Assembly (NCBI RefSeq): GCF_001483745.1
Contig: NZ_LQBL01000033.1
Coordinates: 1 to 51,756 of the forward strand
DNA: 51,756 bases
Origin: Serinicoccus chungangensis
GTDB taxonomy: Bacteria > Actinomycetota > Actinomycetes > Actinomycetales > Dermatophilaceae
Reading direction: 5' to 3'
Below the pieces are notes generated by a model, which was not told the origin of the DNA, ran no database searches, and saw only the letters and a list, made by a program, of their open reading frames with translations. Shown here in pieces: positions 1 to 8,050 of the stretch. Each line of letters opens with the position of its first letter. Position 1 is the stretch's first letter. Both the position numbers and the translations under genes were made by a program.

Positions 1-7
1 TCTCGGC

Positions 8-24
8 TGCAGAAGCGTGCACAG
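8..24. repeat. Solo copy of a 17-bp intergenic motif
   Basis: The 17-mer TGCAGAAGCGTGCACAG reappears as its exact reverse complement at 7531-7547. Both copies lie outside genes. The rest of 1-70, downstream of the NUDIX gene on the other strand, shows no gene or recognisable signal. Function unknown. Confidence 0.5.
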
Positions 25-70
25 CCGCCGCTGACGGCGAGCGGGGCCGCCCCGCCGGCCGTAGCCAGAC

Positions 71-583
71 CTACTGCGGCAGATCGAGCAGGCGGCCCGG
101 CCGGGCCGGCACACCCGCCCGGTCGAGGGCAGCCAGGATGCCGCGGGTGTCGCGGTCGGCCGCGCCCAGCTCGCCACGGCGGGTCCAGCGGGCCTTCCGG
201 GCCTCGGTCGCCAGGTCGAGGTCGGGACGCTCGTCGAGGAGGACCCGGAAGACGACGTCCACCCCCTGCTCCAGGGCGTCGACGCGCACGGTCACCGGGT
301 CGCCCGGGTCGATGTCGAGCCCGACCTCCTCGGCCACCTCACGCCGCACCGCGTCGGCAGGCTCTTCGCCCCGACCGAGCAGCCCACCGGGCAGGCTCCA
401 CCCCCGCCGGTGCGGCTGCCACAGGACCAGGATCTCGCCGTCGTGCTCGATGACGCATACCGCGCCGACGGTGTAGCTGGGCGCGACGGTGCGCACGACC
501 AGGCGCTTGAGCGGCCCGGGCGTGACGCGGAAGCCCACCAGCGCGGCCGTGCTCGCCTTCCGGCGCAGGGTCGAGAGGTCCAT
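71..583 (-). CDS. NUDIX hydrolase
   Basis: This is a NUDIX-fold hydrolase of about 170 residues; the family cleaves nucleoside diphosphates linked to another moiety with Mg2+ or Mn2+. The NUDIX box is complete and canonical in the middle of the protein: G-x5-E-x7-R-E-V-x-E-E-x-G-L, beginning at GLLGRGEE. The N-terminal stretch before the first strand (SYTVGAVCVIE) is a short basic helix seen in many actinobacterial members. Substrate cannot be read from sequence. I chose the ATG at 583 (MDLSTL); an in-frame GTG at 601 would add six residues and neither has a convincing ribosome site. It is transcribed alone, downstream of a repeat-rich gap. Family assignment is secure; physiological role is unknown. 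Confidence 0.85.
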   Translation of the reverse strand: MDLSTLRRKASTAALVGFRVTPGPLKRLVVRTVAPSYTVGAVCVIEHDGEILVLWQPHRRGWSLPGGLLGRGEEPADAVRREVAEEVGLDIDPGDPVTVRVDALEQGVDVVFRVLLDERPDLDLATEARKARWTRRGELGAADRDTRGILAALDRAGVPARPGRLLDLPQ

Positions 584-620
584 CCCGCCAGCCAACCACA
601 CCCGCCCCGACCCGCCGTTG

Positions 621-664
621 TGGACATAGCTTTCTGGGGAGGGGGTCCCAGAAACCTATGTCCA
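621..664. repeat. 44-bp near-palindromic dispersed repeat, copy 1
   Basis: Two 18-nt arms (TGGACATAGCTTTCTGGG at 621-638 and its near-complement at 647-664) flank an 8-nt loop. A single arm position is unpaired. A second copy in opposite orientation lies at 16691-16746; after flipping, the two 44-mers differ at only two loop bases and keep the same arm mismatch. There is no T-tract. It could be a REP/MITE-like element, a protein site or a structured RNA. Confidence 0.75.
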
Positions 665-676
665 GAACGGCTGTCG

Positions 677-808
677 GGTCAGCGGGGCAGCACCTCAGCG
701 AGCCAGCACGACAGCGGGGCAACACGTCGGCGGGCAGCACCTCAGCAGGGCAGCGCCTCAGCGATCCAGCACCTCAGCGATCCAGCACCTCAGCGATCCA
801 GCACGTCA
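677..808. repeat. 16-bp tandem repeat array at the 3' end of the flavoprotein gene
   Basis: Degenerate to near-perfect 16-bp units, core CCAGCACCTCAGCGAT on the plus strand, fill the space between the NUDIX and flavoprotein genes. The units nearest the flavoprotein gene (about 760-805) are the most regular and those further away have diverged. The flavoprotein stop codon (806-808) lies inside the last unit, so each unit on the minus strand resembles a copy of the stop-codon region (GCTGAGGTGCTGGATC). Confidence 0.8.
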
Positions 809-2524
809 GCGGGTCGCCTCGGCAGCCGCCCGCCCGGCGGCCCGGCCGGTGAACAGGCAGCCGCCGAGGAAGGTCCCCTCCAGCGACCGGTACCCGTGCA
901 CCCCACCGCCGCCGAACCCCGCGACCTCGCCCGCGGCATACAGCCCGGGGACCGGCGCCCCCTCGGCGTCCAGGGCCCGCGAGGCCAGGTCGGTCTGCAC
1001 CCCGCCGAGGGTCTTGCGGGTGAGGACGCGCAGCCGGACGGCGACGAGCGGGCCGTGCCGCGGGTCGAGGAAGCGGTGCGGCGGCGCGGTGCGGATGAGC
1101 CGGTCGCCCAGCGAGCGCCGCGCGGCGCGCACCAGCGCGGTCTGCACGTCCTTGCCGTAGCCGTTGGCCAGCTCCCGGTCCCGCGCCTCGACCAGCCGGC
1201 GCACCTGCGCGGCGTCCACCAGCTCGGCCCCGGTGAGCGCGTTCATCCTGACCACCAGCTCGTCCACGGTGCCCGCCTCCACGACGTCCGCGCCGTGGTC
1301 CACGAACGCCTGCACGGGCGCGGGCACGTCCTTCGTGACGCGCCCCAGCACCTGCCGCACGGACCGGCCGGTGAGGTCCGGGTTCTGCTCGGACCCGGAG
1401 AGGGCGTACTCCTTGCCGAGCACGGTCCGGCTCGCCACGAACCAGCTGTGGTCGTGCTCGGGCACGGTCCGCCGCAGGTGCGCCAGCGTGCCGAGGGTGT
1501 CGAACCCCGGGAGGTATGGCGCGGGGAGCCGCCGTCCGGTCGCGTCCAGCCAGAGGCTGCTGGGTCCGGGCAGGATGCGGATGCCGTGCCCCGGCCAGAC
1601 CGGTGAGTGGTTGACCAGACCCTCGACGTAGTGCCACATCCGGTCGCGGTTGACCAGCCTGGCCCCGGCCGACTCCAGCGGGTCCAGCATCGAGCCGTCG
1701 ACGTGGGCGGGCACCCCGGTGACGACCTCGCGCGGCGGCGGGCCGAGCCGCTCGGGCCAGAAGCGGCGGACCAGCTCGTGGTTGGCGCCGATCCCGCCGC
1801 TGGTGACGACGACCGCCCCCGCCTCGATCTCCACCTCGCCCACGACGGCGCGGGAGGACGACACACCCCGGTCCACGGGATCCTCGGCGAGCAGCTCGCA
1901 GCGCACCCCGGTCACCGCGCCACCGCCGGTCACGAGCCCGGTGACCCGGTGGCGGCCCCGCAGCTGCACGAGGCCGGCGGCCACCCCGTCGCGCACCGCT
2001 CGCTCGAACGGCTCGACCAGACCGGGCCCGGTGCCCCAGGTGAGGTGGAAGCGCGGCACCGAGTTGCCGTGGCCGTCGGCCGTGCCGTCGCCGCGCTCGG
2101 CCCACCCCACGACGGGGAAGAGGCGCACCCCGCGCTGGCGCAACCAGGCCCGTTTCTCCCCGGCCGCCCACTCGACGTAGGCCCGCGCCCACCGGCGGCC
2201 CCAGTCGTCCTCGCCGGGTGGGCGCCCGTCACCGGGCGCGGGCCCGTCGCCCGGACGGCCCCCGTCGCCGAGCCGGTCCCAGCCGGCGCTCCCGCACCAG
2301 TCCTGCCACGCCAGGTCGAGGGAGTCACGGATCCGCAGCCGCCGCTGCTCGGGGCTGTCGACGAGGAACAGACCCCCGAAGCTCCACCAGGCCTGACCGC
2401 CCAGGTGCTCGGTCGGCTCCTGGTCGACCAGGGCGACGCGCCGTCCGGCGGCCACCAGCTCGGCGGTCGCGACGAGACCGGCCAGGCCCGGACCCACGAC
2501 GACGACGTCCACGCGCTCGGTCAT
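806..2524 (-). CDS. FAD-binding dehydrogenase, KstD/fumarate-reductase flavoprotein family
   Basis: A 572-residue flavoprotein of the fumarate reductase/3-ketosteroid delta-1-dehydrogenase superfamily. The N-terminal Rossmann motif VVVVGPGLAGLVATAEL (about residues 7-23) and an acidic VDQEP binding the ADP-ribose are visible. GGQAWWSFGGLF near residue 42 is typical of the Rv0785-like 'FAD-binding dehydrogenase' subgroup. The C-terminal AAGEVAGFGGGGVHGYRS and GTFLGGCLFTGRAAG form the second FAD-binding region. The electron acceptor and substrate are not evident and no steroid catabolism genes are nearby, so KstD activity is not claimed. The start is an ATG only 56 bp from the divergent metallophosphoesterase. 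The stop codon is embedded in a tandem repeat array. Confidence 0.87.
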   Translation of the reverse strand: MTERVDVVVVGPGLAGLVATAELVAAGRRVALVDQEPTEHLGGQAWWSFGGLFLVDSPEQRRLRIRDSLDLAWQDWCGSAGWDRLGDGGRPGDGPAPGDGRPPGEDDWGRRWARAYVEWAAGEKRAWLRQRGVRLFPVVGWAERGDGTADGHGNSVPRFHLTWGTGPGLVEPFERAVRDGVAAGLVQLRGRHRVTGLVTGGGAVTGVRCELLAEDPVDRGVSSSRAVVGEVEIEAGAVVVTSGGIGANHELVRRFWPERLGPPPREVVTGVPAHVDGSMLDPLESAGARLVNRDRMWHYVEGLVNHSPVWPGHGIRILPGPSSLWLDATGRRLPAPYLPGFDTLGTLAHLRRTVPEHDHSWFVASRTVLGKEYALSGSEQNPDLTGRSVRQVLGRVTKDVPAPVQAFVDHGADVVEAGTVDELVVRMNALTGAELVDAAQVRRLVEARDRELANGYGKDVQTALVRAARRSLGDRLIRTAPPHRFLDPRHGPLVAVRLRVLTRKTLGGVQTDLASRALDAEGAPVPGLYAAGEVAGFGGGGVHGYRSLEGTFLGGCLFTGRAAGRAAAEATR

Positions 2525-2580
2525 GCCCGCCGACGTTACCCCTGGTGCCGCCCCGAGGGCCGGTCGCTAGGCTCGGGCCG

Positions 2581-4323
2581 GTGGGCATCCGTCAGCGCAC
2601 CGCCGCCGTGGTCCCGTGGCTGCGGCGCGTCGGCGTCGTGGCCCTGCTGCTCGTGGTCGCCTACACCGGTGGGGTCGCCGCCACCCAGCTGTGGCCGGTG
2701 CACACGCAGACCCGGTACTTCGCCGCGGACATCTCGATCGAGCCGGGGCTGAGCTCCACCGTCCTGCTCCCGACCGTCGTCGGCGACATGGAGGTGTCCT
2801 TCAACCGCCGGCTGCTGCCCGCGCCGGGCCTGGAGGGGCGCGTGCAGGTGCGCGAGGAGGTCACCGACCTGCTGCGCCGCGGGCAGCTGCGCACCGCCGA
2901 CCTGGAGCCGAGCCCGGAGGAGCTGCGGGCCGCCATCGACGACGGCGTCGCCGAGCTGGCGTGGAAGTTCGCCGCCGGCGCGCTGGTCACCACCGCCCTC
3001 ATCATGCTGGCGTATGCCGCCGCCCGACCCACCCACGTGGCCCGCGGCCTCGTCGCGTCAGCCGTGGCGACGGTGCTGGCGATGCTCGTGCCGGGCACGG
3101 CGGCATACCTGACCTATCGCACCGACCGGGTCGCCGAGTTCCGTACCACCAGCCTGCTGTCCCTCGTCGAGCAGAACACCGACATCCTCGCCGGGCTGGA
3201 CCGCAAGGCCGACCAGGGCGCGGTCTACGTCACCAACCTGCTGGCGCTGTCCTCGGCGATGCGCGAGGAGTTCAGCCCGGACGCGACGCAGACCCAGACC
3301 GCCGCGAGGTTCCTGCTGGTGAGCGACATCCACGGGATGAACCAGTACCCCCTCATGCGGGAGATCGTGCAGACCCAGGACATCGACGCCGTCATCGACG
3401 CGGGCGACCTGCTCAACTTCGGGCGCGAGGACGAGGGCGACCTGACCGGCATCTACGAGGGCATCGAGAGCCTGGGCGTGCCGTACATCTACGTGCGCGG
3501 CAACCACGACGGCGCCTTCGCCCGCGACGAGGGCGTCCTGGAGCGGATGGACCAGGTGCCGAACGTGCTCCTCGTGGAGCCGACCGAGGGGGAGCTGCAG
3601 CAGATCACCGTCAACGGCGTGACCGTGACCGGGTTCAACGACAGCCGGTACTTCAACCAGCGCAGCGACGACTACGGCGCCGACCAGGCCGCGCTCGCGC
3701 AGCGCTTCCGGGAGGCGACCGCCGGGCTGCCGCCGAGCGACATCGTGCTCACCCACCAGCCCTACGCCGCCGACCGGGTCACCGCGGGCGCCGTGACGAT
3801 CAACGGGCACATGCACGTCCCCGACCTCACCGGGCAGCACCTGCAGGTCGGGTCGTTCACCGGCGGCGGGCTGGTCAACCAGTTCCGGCTGCCGCCGCTC
3901 ACCGAGCAGGCGCAGGAGGCGGCGCAGGAGGACCCGGAGACCGCCGGCGAGCTCGAGGGCCACGCCTACAGCTTCGACATCCTCACCTTCGGGGAGGACT
4001 GCGCGATCAGCAGCCTCACCCGCTACAGCTACCGCAACCTCGTGTCCGGCCGTCCGCAGTTCGACGACGTCAGCCTCATCAACGGCCGGACCATCCAGCC
4101 GCAGGTGCCGCAGGACCGGTCGTGCTCGGCCGACCAGGGGGTCGAGGTGCAGGCGGTCGAGCAGCTCGTCGACGACGCCGAGGCCGACCCCACGCAGGTC
4201 GAGGTGACCCCGCCGGACGACGCCGTCGTCACCACGCTGCCGCCGCTGGAGCTGCCGGAGATCGATGACGAGACAGGCGCGGACGGCTCCTCCGACGCGG
4301 ACGGGACGACCGAGCAGCCCTGA
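2581..4323 (+). CDS. Membrane-anchored calcineurin-like metallophosphoesterase
   Basis: A 580-residue protein with one N-terminal transmembrane segment (VGVVALLLVVAYTGGVAA), a further hydrophobic pair around residues 135-180, and a metallophosphoesterase domain. Metal-binding motifs occur in family order: SDIHG (D249, H251), DAGDLLNFG, GNHD (G307-D310), THQPYA, and GHMH (G409-H412). These residues bind the dinuclear metal centre of calcineurin-like phosphatases and nucleases. The C-terminal tail is Asp/Glu/Thr-rich and probably disordered. The start is a GTG giving the hydrophobic leader directly; longer in-frame extensions overlap the divergent flavoprotein gene and are composition artefacts. 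The substrate is unknown; topology suggests the catalytic domain faces outside, which is inference. Confidence 0.88.
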   Translation: MGIRQRTAAVVPWLRRVGVVALLLVVAYTGGVAATQLWPVHTQTRYFAADISIEPGLSSTVLLPTVVGDMEVSFNRRLLPAPGLEGRVQVREEVTDLLRRGQLRTADLEPSPEELRAAIDDGVAELAWKFAAGALVTTALIMLAYAAARPTHVARGLVASAVATVLAMLVPGTAAYLTYRTDRVAEFRTTSLLSLVEQNTDILAGLDRKADQGAVYVTNLLALSSAMREEFSPDATQTQTAARFLLVSDIHGMNQYPLMREIVQTQDIDAVIDAGDLLNFGREDEGDLTGIYEGIESLGVPYIYVRGNHDGAFARDEGVLERMDQVPNVLLVEPTEGELQQITVNGVTVTGFNDSRYFNQRSDDYGADQAALAQRFREATAGLPPSDIVLTHQPYAADRVTAGAVTINGHMHVPDLTGQHLQVGSFTGGGLVNQFRLPPLTEQAQEAAQEDPETAGELEGHAYSFDILTFGEDCAISSLTRYSYRNLVSGRPQFDDVSLINGRTIQPQVPQDRSCSADQGVEVQAVEQLVDDAEADPTQVEVTPPDDAVVTTLPPLELPEIDDETGADGSSDADGTTEQP

Positions 4324-4419
4324 GGCCGGGCCGGCCGCAGGCCAGCGCATCTCGACGTGCCGGACCTCGCGTCACCCGCGTGCTCGCGCAGGCGCGGACC
4401 GGTGCATGGGCACGGGCGG

Positions 4420-4992
4420 TCAGACGAGGGACCATGTGTGGCGGACGGCATACCGGGGGGTGCCGCCGGGGCCCTGGCCGAGCTCGGAGCGCACGAGACA
4501 GACCTCGTCCGCCCGCCACGACGAGGTATGCAGCGTGTCCAGCGCCTGCACCAGGTGACCGGCGGGTCGCGGTCGGCCCGCGGAGCGGGCCAGGGTGACG
4601 TGGGCGCTGAACCGGGTGCCGTCGACCCGGACGCCGGACCGGCTGGCGAGCGAGCGGAGCGCCTGCGCCCAGGCGCCGAGCGATCCGGCGGACGGCTCCT
4701 CGACCCCCGCCCACAGGACCCGAGCGGCGCCGGGGTCGGGGAACGCGCCGGCCCCCCGCAGGGCGAGCCGCAACGGGTGGGTCCGTCCCGCCCAGGCTGC
4801 CCCCGCCTCGACCAGCTCCTCCTCGCGCCACTCCTCCAGCTCGGGCAGGAACGCCAGGGTCAGGTGCCGCTGCTCGCTGCGGGTCCAGCGCCAGTCCCCC
4901 CGGGGAGCCAGCGCGTCCTGCCGCGGCTCGAGGAAGCGGTCGAGCTCCTCGGTGACCGCGTCCGGCGGCAGCAGGGCGATGAAGGCGCGCAC
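4420..4992 (-). CDS. thpR: RNA 2',3'-cyclic phosphodiesterase (2'-5' RNA ligase family)
   Basis: A 190-residue protein of the 2H phosphoesterase superfamily. The two catalytic HxT motifs are present, HLTL at residues 43-46 and HVTL at 131-134, spaced as in bacterial ThpR/LigT. It starts MRAFIALLPP, the usual first strand. The family hydrolyses RNA 2',3'-cyclic phosphate ends and can join tRNA halves with a 2'-5' bond in vitro; the cellular role is unsettled. It is divergent from the DsbA-like gene with 47 bp between starts. Length and motif spacing match the family, so the call is firm while the biological substrate is not. Confidence 0.9.
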   Translation of the reverse strand: MRAFIALLPPDAVTEELDRFLEPRQDALAPRGDWRWTRSEQRHLTLAFLPELEEWREEELVEAGAAWAGRTHPLRLALRGAGAFPDPGAARVLWAGVEEPSAGSLGAWAQALRSLASRSGVRVDGTRFSAHVTLARSAGRPRPAGHLVQALDTLHTSSWRADEVCLVRSELGQGPGGTPRYAVRHTWSLV

Positions 4993-5039
4993 CGGACCAT
5001 CCTGGCAGCAGCGTCGGACCGGTGTGCGACGCTGGCCGG

Positions 5040-5957
5040 GTGAGCACGCCGACCTCGCCCCAGCCCCGCACCGACCGCACCGTCGTCGCGGTCGCCTGGG
5101 CCGTGGCCGCGGTGGTCGTCGCGCTGGCGACGGCCTTCATCGCCTGGCTGGCCCTGGGCGAGCGCGGTGCCGAGCAGGCGGCCACCCCGTCGCCGTCGGC
5201 CGGCGCGCAGTCCACGCCCGAGGAGGACGGCGCCGAGGGCGGCGCGGACGAGGGTGAGGGCGGCACCCAGGGCGGCGCCCAGGAGGACGGCGGGAGCGCG
5301 CCGGACGGGTCCACGCCGACCGACGAGGGGTCCGCGGCCGAGCCGCCGGCGGATCCGGGGGCCGCCGAGCAGACCCCTCCTCCGGAGGTCGCGCAGATGA
5401 TGCTGGACCTGCAGCGCCGTGACCCGCAGGACCCGATGGCCGTGGGCGAGGTGGACGCGCCGGTGGTCATGATCGAGTACGCCGACTACCGCTGCCCCTA
5501 CTGCGCGCAGTTCCACCTCGAGATCCGGCCCGAGCTGCTGCCGCTGGTGGACGACGGGACGTTGCGCATCGAGTTCCGCGACTTCGTCATCTTCGACGAG
5601 ACCTCCCAGCTCGCCGCCGTCGCCGGCCGTGCCGCGGCGGAGCAGGACCGGCTGGAGGAGTTCCAGAGCGCCGTGTTCGCGCTCTCGACGGACGGCCACG
5701 GGGAGTACGGCCGGGAGGACCTCGTCGACATCGCCGAGGAGGTCGGCGTCGCCGACCTGGAGCAGTTCGAGGCCGACCTCACCGACAGCGAGCTCACCGC
5801 CGCGGTCGAGGCGGACAGCGCCGAGGCCCGGGCCATCGGGGTCTCCTCGACACCGACCTTCCTCATCAACACCCAGGTGCTGCAGGGCGCCTACCCCGCG
5901 GACCGGATGCTGGAGATCATCGAGGAGCAGAGGCAGGACGCGACCGAGCAGTCGTAA
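5040..5957 (+). CDS. Membrane-anchored DsbA-like thioredoxin-fold oxidoreductase
   Basis: A 305-residue protein with a short cytoplasmic N-terminus, one transmembrane helix (about residues 14-38), a long Gly/Glu/Pro/Ala-rich linker (45-115), and a DsbA-family thioredoxin domain. The active site is CPYC (C152, C155) within YADYRCPYCAQFH, and the cis-proline loop is STPTF near residue 278. The fold and topology indicate an extracytoplasmic thiol oxidoreductase or isomerase. The start is GTG at 5040, giving the hydrophobic leader; an ATG six codons upstream is in frame but less likely. Its 3' end overlaps the convergent DedA-like gene by 41 bp within coding sequence. Confidence 0.87.
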   Translation: MSTPTSPQPRTDRTVVAVAWAVAAVVVALATAFIAWLALGERGAEQAATPSPSAGAQSTPEEDGAEGGADEGEGGTQGGAQEDGGSAPDGSTPTDEGSAAEPPADPGAAEQTPPPEVAQMMLDLQRRDPQDPMAVGEVDAPVVMIEYADYRCPYCAQFHLEIRPELLPLVDDGTLRIEFRDFVIFDETSQLAAVAGRAAAEQDRLEEFQSAVFALSTDGHGEYGREDLVDIAEEVGVADLEQFEADLTDSELTAAVEADSAEARAIGVSSTPTFLINTQVLQGAYPADRMLEIIEEQRQDATEQS

Positions 5958-6468
5958 CCCCGTCGGCGTCGCTCTCCCGGCGGCGGACGGCATACCACCG
6001 GTGCCCGAGCGCCACCACCACGGTGAGCGCGACCGCGAGCCCCGCGACCAGCCACGGGCCGCCCGCGAGCAGGGCCTCGAAGGCGAGCGCCCAGACGGCG
6101 AAACCGACGGTCGCGTAGATCGCGGCCCAGGCCAGGGCGCCCACCGACTGCGCGAGGGTGAAGCGCCACCACCGCATCCGCAGCACCCCGGCCGAGGCGA
6201 GCACCACCGTCTGCAGCCCGACCGTGAGGTAGCACAGCGGGACCGCGCCGATGCCGCACCGCTCCACCGCCCCGCGGCCGCGGTCGAGGGCGTCGCTGGC
6301 GAGCCAGCGGTGCACGGCGGCGCGCCAGCCCGACGTGGGACGGGTATGCCGCAACGTCTGCTCGGTGACGCTGCGCGCGATCCAGTAGGTCACCTGGCCG
6401 CGCAGCATGGCCACGCCCCACAGGAAGGCGAGGGCGAGGCCGAGCGGGAAGGACTGCCAGGCGTCCAC
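5917..6468 (-). CDS. DedA-like (VTT/SNARE-associated) membrane protein
   Basis: About 183 residues, mostly hydrophobic. Pattern features of the DedA/VTT family are visible: a polar membrane-associated stretch before an arginine-containing re-entrant region (GAVERCGIGAVPLCYLTVGL), then RMRWWRFTLAQSVGALAWA and a C-terminal transmembrane pair. DedA proteins act as putative lipid scramblases or proton-linked transporters, so lipid recycling is the family expectation only. The protein is shorter and more divergent than typical members (about 200-220 residues). I chose GTG at 6468 because it begins just before the first transmembrane helix; longer in-frame extensions run antisense into the carbamate kinase gene. 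The 3' end overlaps the DsbA-like gene. Confidence 0.68.
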   Translation of the reverse strand: MDAWQSFPLGLALAFLWGVAMLRGQVTYWIARSVTEQTLRHTRPTSGWRAAVHRWLASDALDRGRGAVERCGIGAVPLCYLTVGLQTVVLASAGVLRMRWWRFTLAQSVGALAWAAIYATVGFAVWALAFEALLAGGPWLVAGLAVALTVVVALGHRWYAVRRRESDADGVTTARSRPASAPR

Positions 6469-6546
6469 CCGCCCATCGTCCCACGCATCGGCCCGAGCCC
6501 GCGCGGCGCGGGCGGTCGCCGCCCGGGCGGCAGGCATACTCCGCCC

Positions 6547-7473
6547 ATGAGGATCGTCGTCGCCCTCGGGGGCAACGCGCTGCTGCAGCGTGGCCAGGTG
6601 CCCGACGCCGCGGCGCAGGTCGCCAACATCCGTCGCGCCATGCGCGCCCTGGCCCCGCTCACCGACGACCACCAGGTCGTCATCACGCACGGCAACGGGC
6701 CGCAGGTCGGGATCCTCGCGATGGAGAGCGCGGACGACGCCCGGCTGAGCCAGCCCTACCCGTTCGACGCGCTGGGGGCGATGACGCAGGGGCTGATCGG
6801 CTACTGGATCCTGCAGGCGATCGGCAACGAGCGGCCCTACCGGCAGTTCGCCGCGGTGCTCAACCAGACCCTCGTCGACGCCGACGACCCGGCCTTCGCG
6901 CGGCCCACGAAGTTCGTGGGCGAGGTCTACGACGAGGAGACCGCGCGCGAGCTCGCGGACCGGCACGGGTGGCAGGTCAGTGCCGACGGCGAGCACTGGC
7001 GCCGCGTCGTGCCCTCACCGCGCCCGCGGGAAATCATCGAGACCCGGCTCATCGGCCAGCTGCTCGACGAGTCCGTCATCGTCGTCTGCGCCGGCGGCGG
7101 CGGCGTGCCGGTCGTCCGCACCAGCAGCGGTGACCTGCAGGGGGTGGAGGCGGTCATCGACAAGGACCTGTCGGCGGCGCTGCTCGCGCACCGGCTCGGT
7201 GCCGACCGGCTGCTCGTGCTCACCGATGTGCCGGCGGTGCTGGAGAATTTCGGCACGGACCGGCAGCGCGAGATCCGCCGCACGACGCCGCAGGAGCTGC
7301 GGTCCCTGGACCTGCCGGCCGGGTCGATGGGGCCCAAGGTCGAGGCGGTATGCCGCTTCGTCGAGGTCGCGGGATCCGCGCGGCCGAGGGCGGCGGCCGC
7401 GATCGGGAGCCTGGACGAGGTCGCCGCGCTGGTGGACGGCTCGGCCGGGACCTTCGTGACCGCGGAGGGGTGA
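6547..7473 (+). CDS. arcC: Carbamate kinase
   Basis: A 308-residue amino-acid-kinase-fold enzyme. It opens with RIVVALGGNALL, the family nucleotide/carbamate loop, followed by THGNGPQVG, and later CAGGGGVPVV and DKDLSAALLA, all diagnostic of carbamate kinase. The reaction is ATP + carbamate = ADP + carbamoyl phosphate, normally run toward ATP in arginine deiminase or agmatine pathways. No arcA, arcB or agmatine genes are adjacent, so here it is an orphan copy. The ATG at 6547 is the natural start. Downstream is a short repeat-bearing convergent gap before the YCII gene. Assignment is secure; pathway context is unknown. Confidence 0.95.
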   Translation: MRIVVALGGNALLQRGQVPDAAAQVANIRRAMRALAPLTDDHQVVITHGNGPQVGILAMESADDARLSQPYPFDALGAMTQGLIGYWILQAIGNERPYRQFAAVLNQTLVDADDPAFARPTKFVGEVYDEETARELADRHGWQVSADGEHWRRVVPSPRPREIIETRLIGQLLDESVIVVCAGGGGVPVVRTSSGDLQGVEAVIDKDLSAALLAHRLGADRLLVLTDVPAVLENFGTDRQREIRRTTPQELRSLDLPAGSMGPKVEAVCRFVEVAGSARPRAAAAIGSLDEVAALVDGSAGTFVTAEG

Positions 7474-7530
7474 CGCGCCCGGCCGGCGGGCCGGTCGACC
7501 CGGTGCACGGATCTGCCACCCGGGCGCGAC

Positions 7531-7577
7531 CTGTGCACGCTTCTGCAGTCAGGACGTAGGGAAGACCACGTGCACAG
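7531..7577. terminator. Convergent-gap hairpin containing the 17-bp repeat
   Basis: CTGTGCACG at 7531-7539 pairs with CGTGCACAG at 7569-7577 across a 29-nt loop, between the convergent arcC and YCII genes. The left arm is part of the 17-mer found inverted at 8-24. A partial relative (GGTGCACGGATCTGCC) lies just upstream. No T-run follows, so a terminator role is inferred only from position. Confidence 0.4.
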
Positions 7578-7610
7578 GCTGCACCACCGTGCCCAGGTGC
7601 GACGGAGTGC

Positions 7611-7925
7611 TCAGAGCTGGTCCGCCAGGGCCCCGTCGAACCACGCGCCGAGCACCGGCGTCCACTCGCGGATGGCCACCTGCTCCACCAGACCCTGCTG
7701 CTGGAACGGGTCCTCCCGCAGCAGCTCGGCCAGGTCCGCAGCGCTCTCGCCGCGCAGGATGAGCATGGCGGCGTCCGGCGCCTCCTCCACCTCAGCGTAG
7801 GGCCCGGTCAGCAGCGCGGTGCCCTCCTGCCCCAGGCCGCCCAGGAACTCCCGGTGGGCGGGGCGGTGCTCGTCCCGGGCCGCGGTGTCGTCGGAGTAGG
7901 TGTAGTGCACCACGAAGAGGCTCAT
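7611..7925 (-). CDS. YCII-related domain protein
   Basis: A 104-residue YCII/dimeric alpha-beta barrel protein starting MSLFVVHYTYSD. The family signature is visible as R-x-x-H-REFLGGL (the conserved arginine/histidine region), a GTALLTGPYAE strand, and the terminal EIREW-like strand (VAIREWTPV). YCII proteins are small, often dimeric, and mostly uncharacterised; related folds catalyse dehalogenation or bind small hydrophobic ligands. The ATG at 7925 is preferred because the upstream in-frame extension has no family similarity. A TAGGAT element seven bases upstream of the ATG could be a -10 box of a leaderless promoter. Confidence 0.83.
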   Translation of the reverse strand: MSLFVVHYTYSDDTAARDEHRPAHREFLGGLGQEGTALLTGPYAEVEEAPDAAMLILRGESAADLAELLREDPFQQQGLVEQVAIREWTPVLGAWFDGALADQL

Positions 7926-8015
7926 GCCTCTCATCCTAGGGATGCGACCGTGCGGGCTGCCGCTCGTGGCGGCCCAGCCGGCCCGCACCACCCGCCAGCT
8001 CAGATCCGGACAACC

Positions 8016-8049
8016 TTGTCCCGGGGCGGCTAGATTGCTAGCATCCTAG
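8016..8049 (+). promoter_or_regulatory. Leaderless promoter with 8-bp-periodic CTAG operator for the RHH-VOC operon
   Basis: TTGTCC at 8016-8021 and TAGCAT at 8039-8044 are separated by 17 bp, placing the transcript start at about the ATG (8051). Overlapping the -10 are three CTAG tetramers at 8030, 8038 and 8046, exactly 8 bp apart. An 8-bp period is the spacing used by tandem ribbon-helix-helix dimers such as MetJ, and the first gene encodes such a protein. Autoregulation is inferred. Confidence 0.6.
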
Positions 8050-8050
8050 A

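Noticed and set aside
410-1606. A 398-codon plus-strand reading frame
   Set aside because: It is antisense to the NUDIX and flavoprotein genes, with composition typical of GC-rich shadow frames and no domain.
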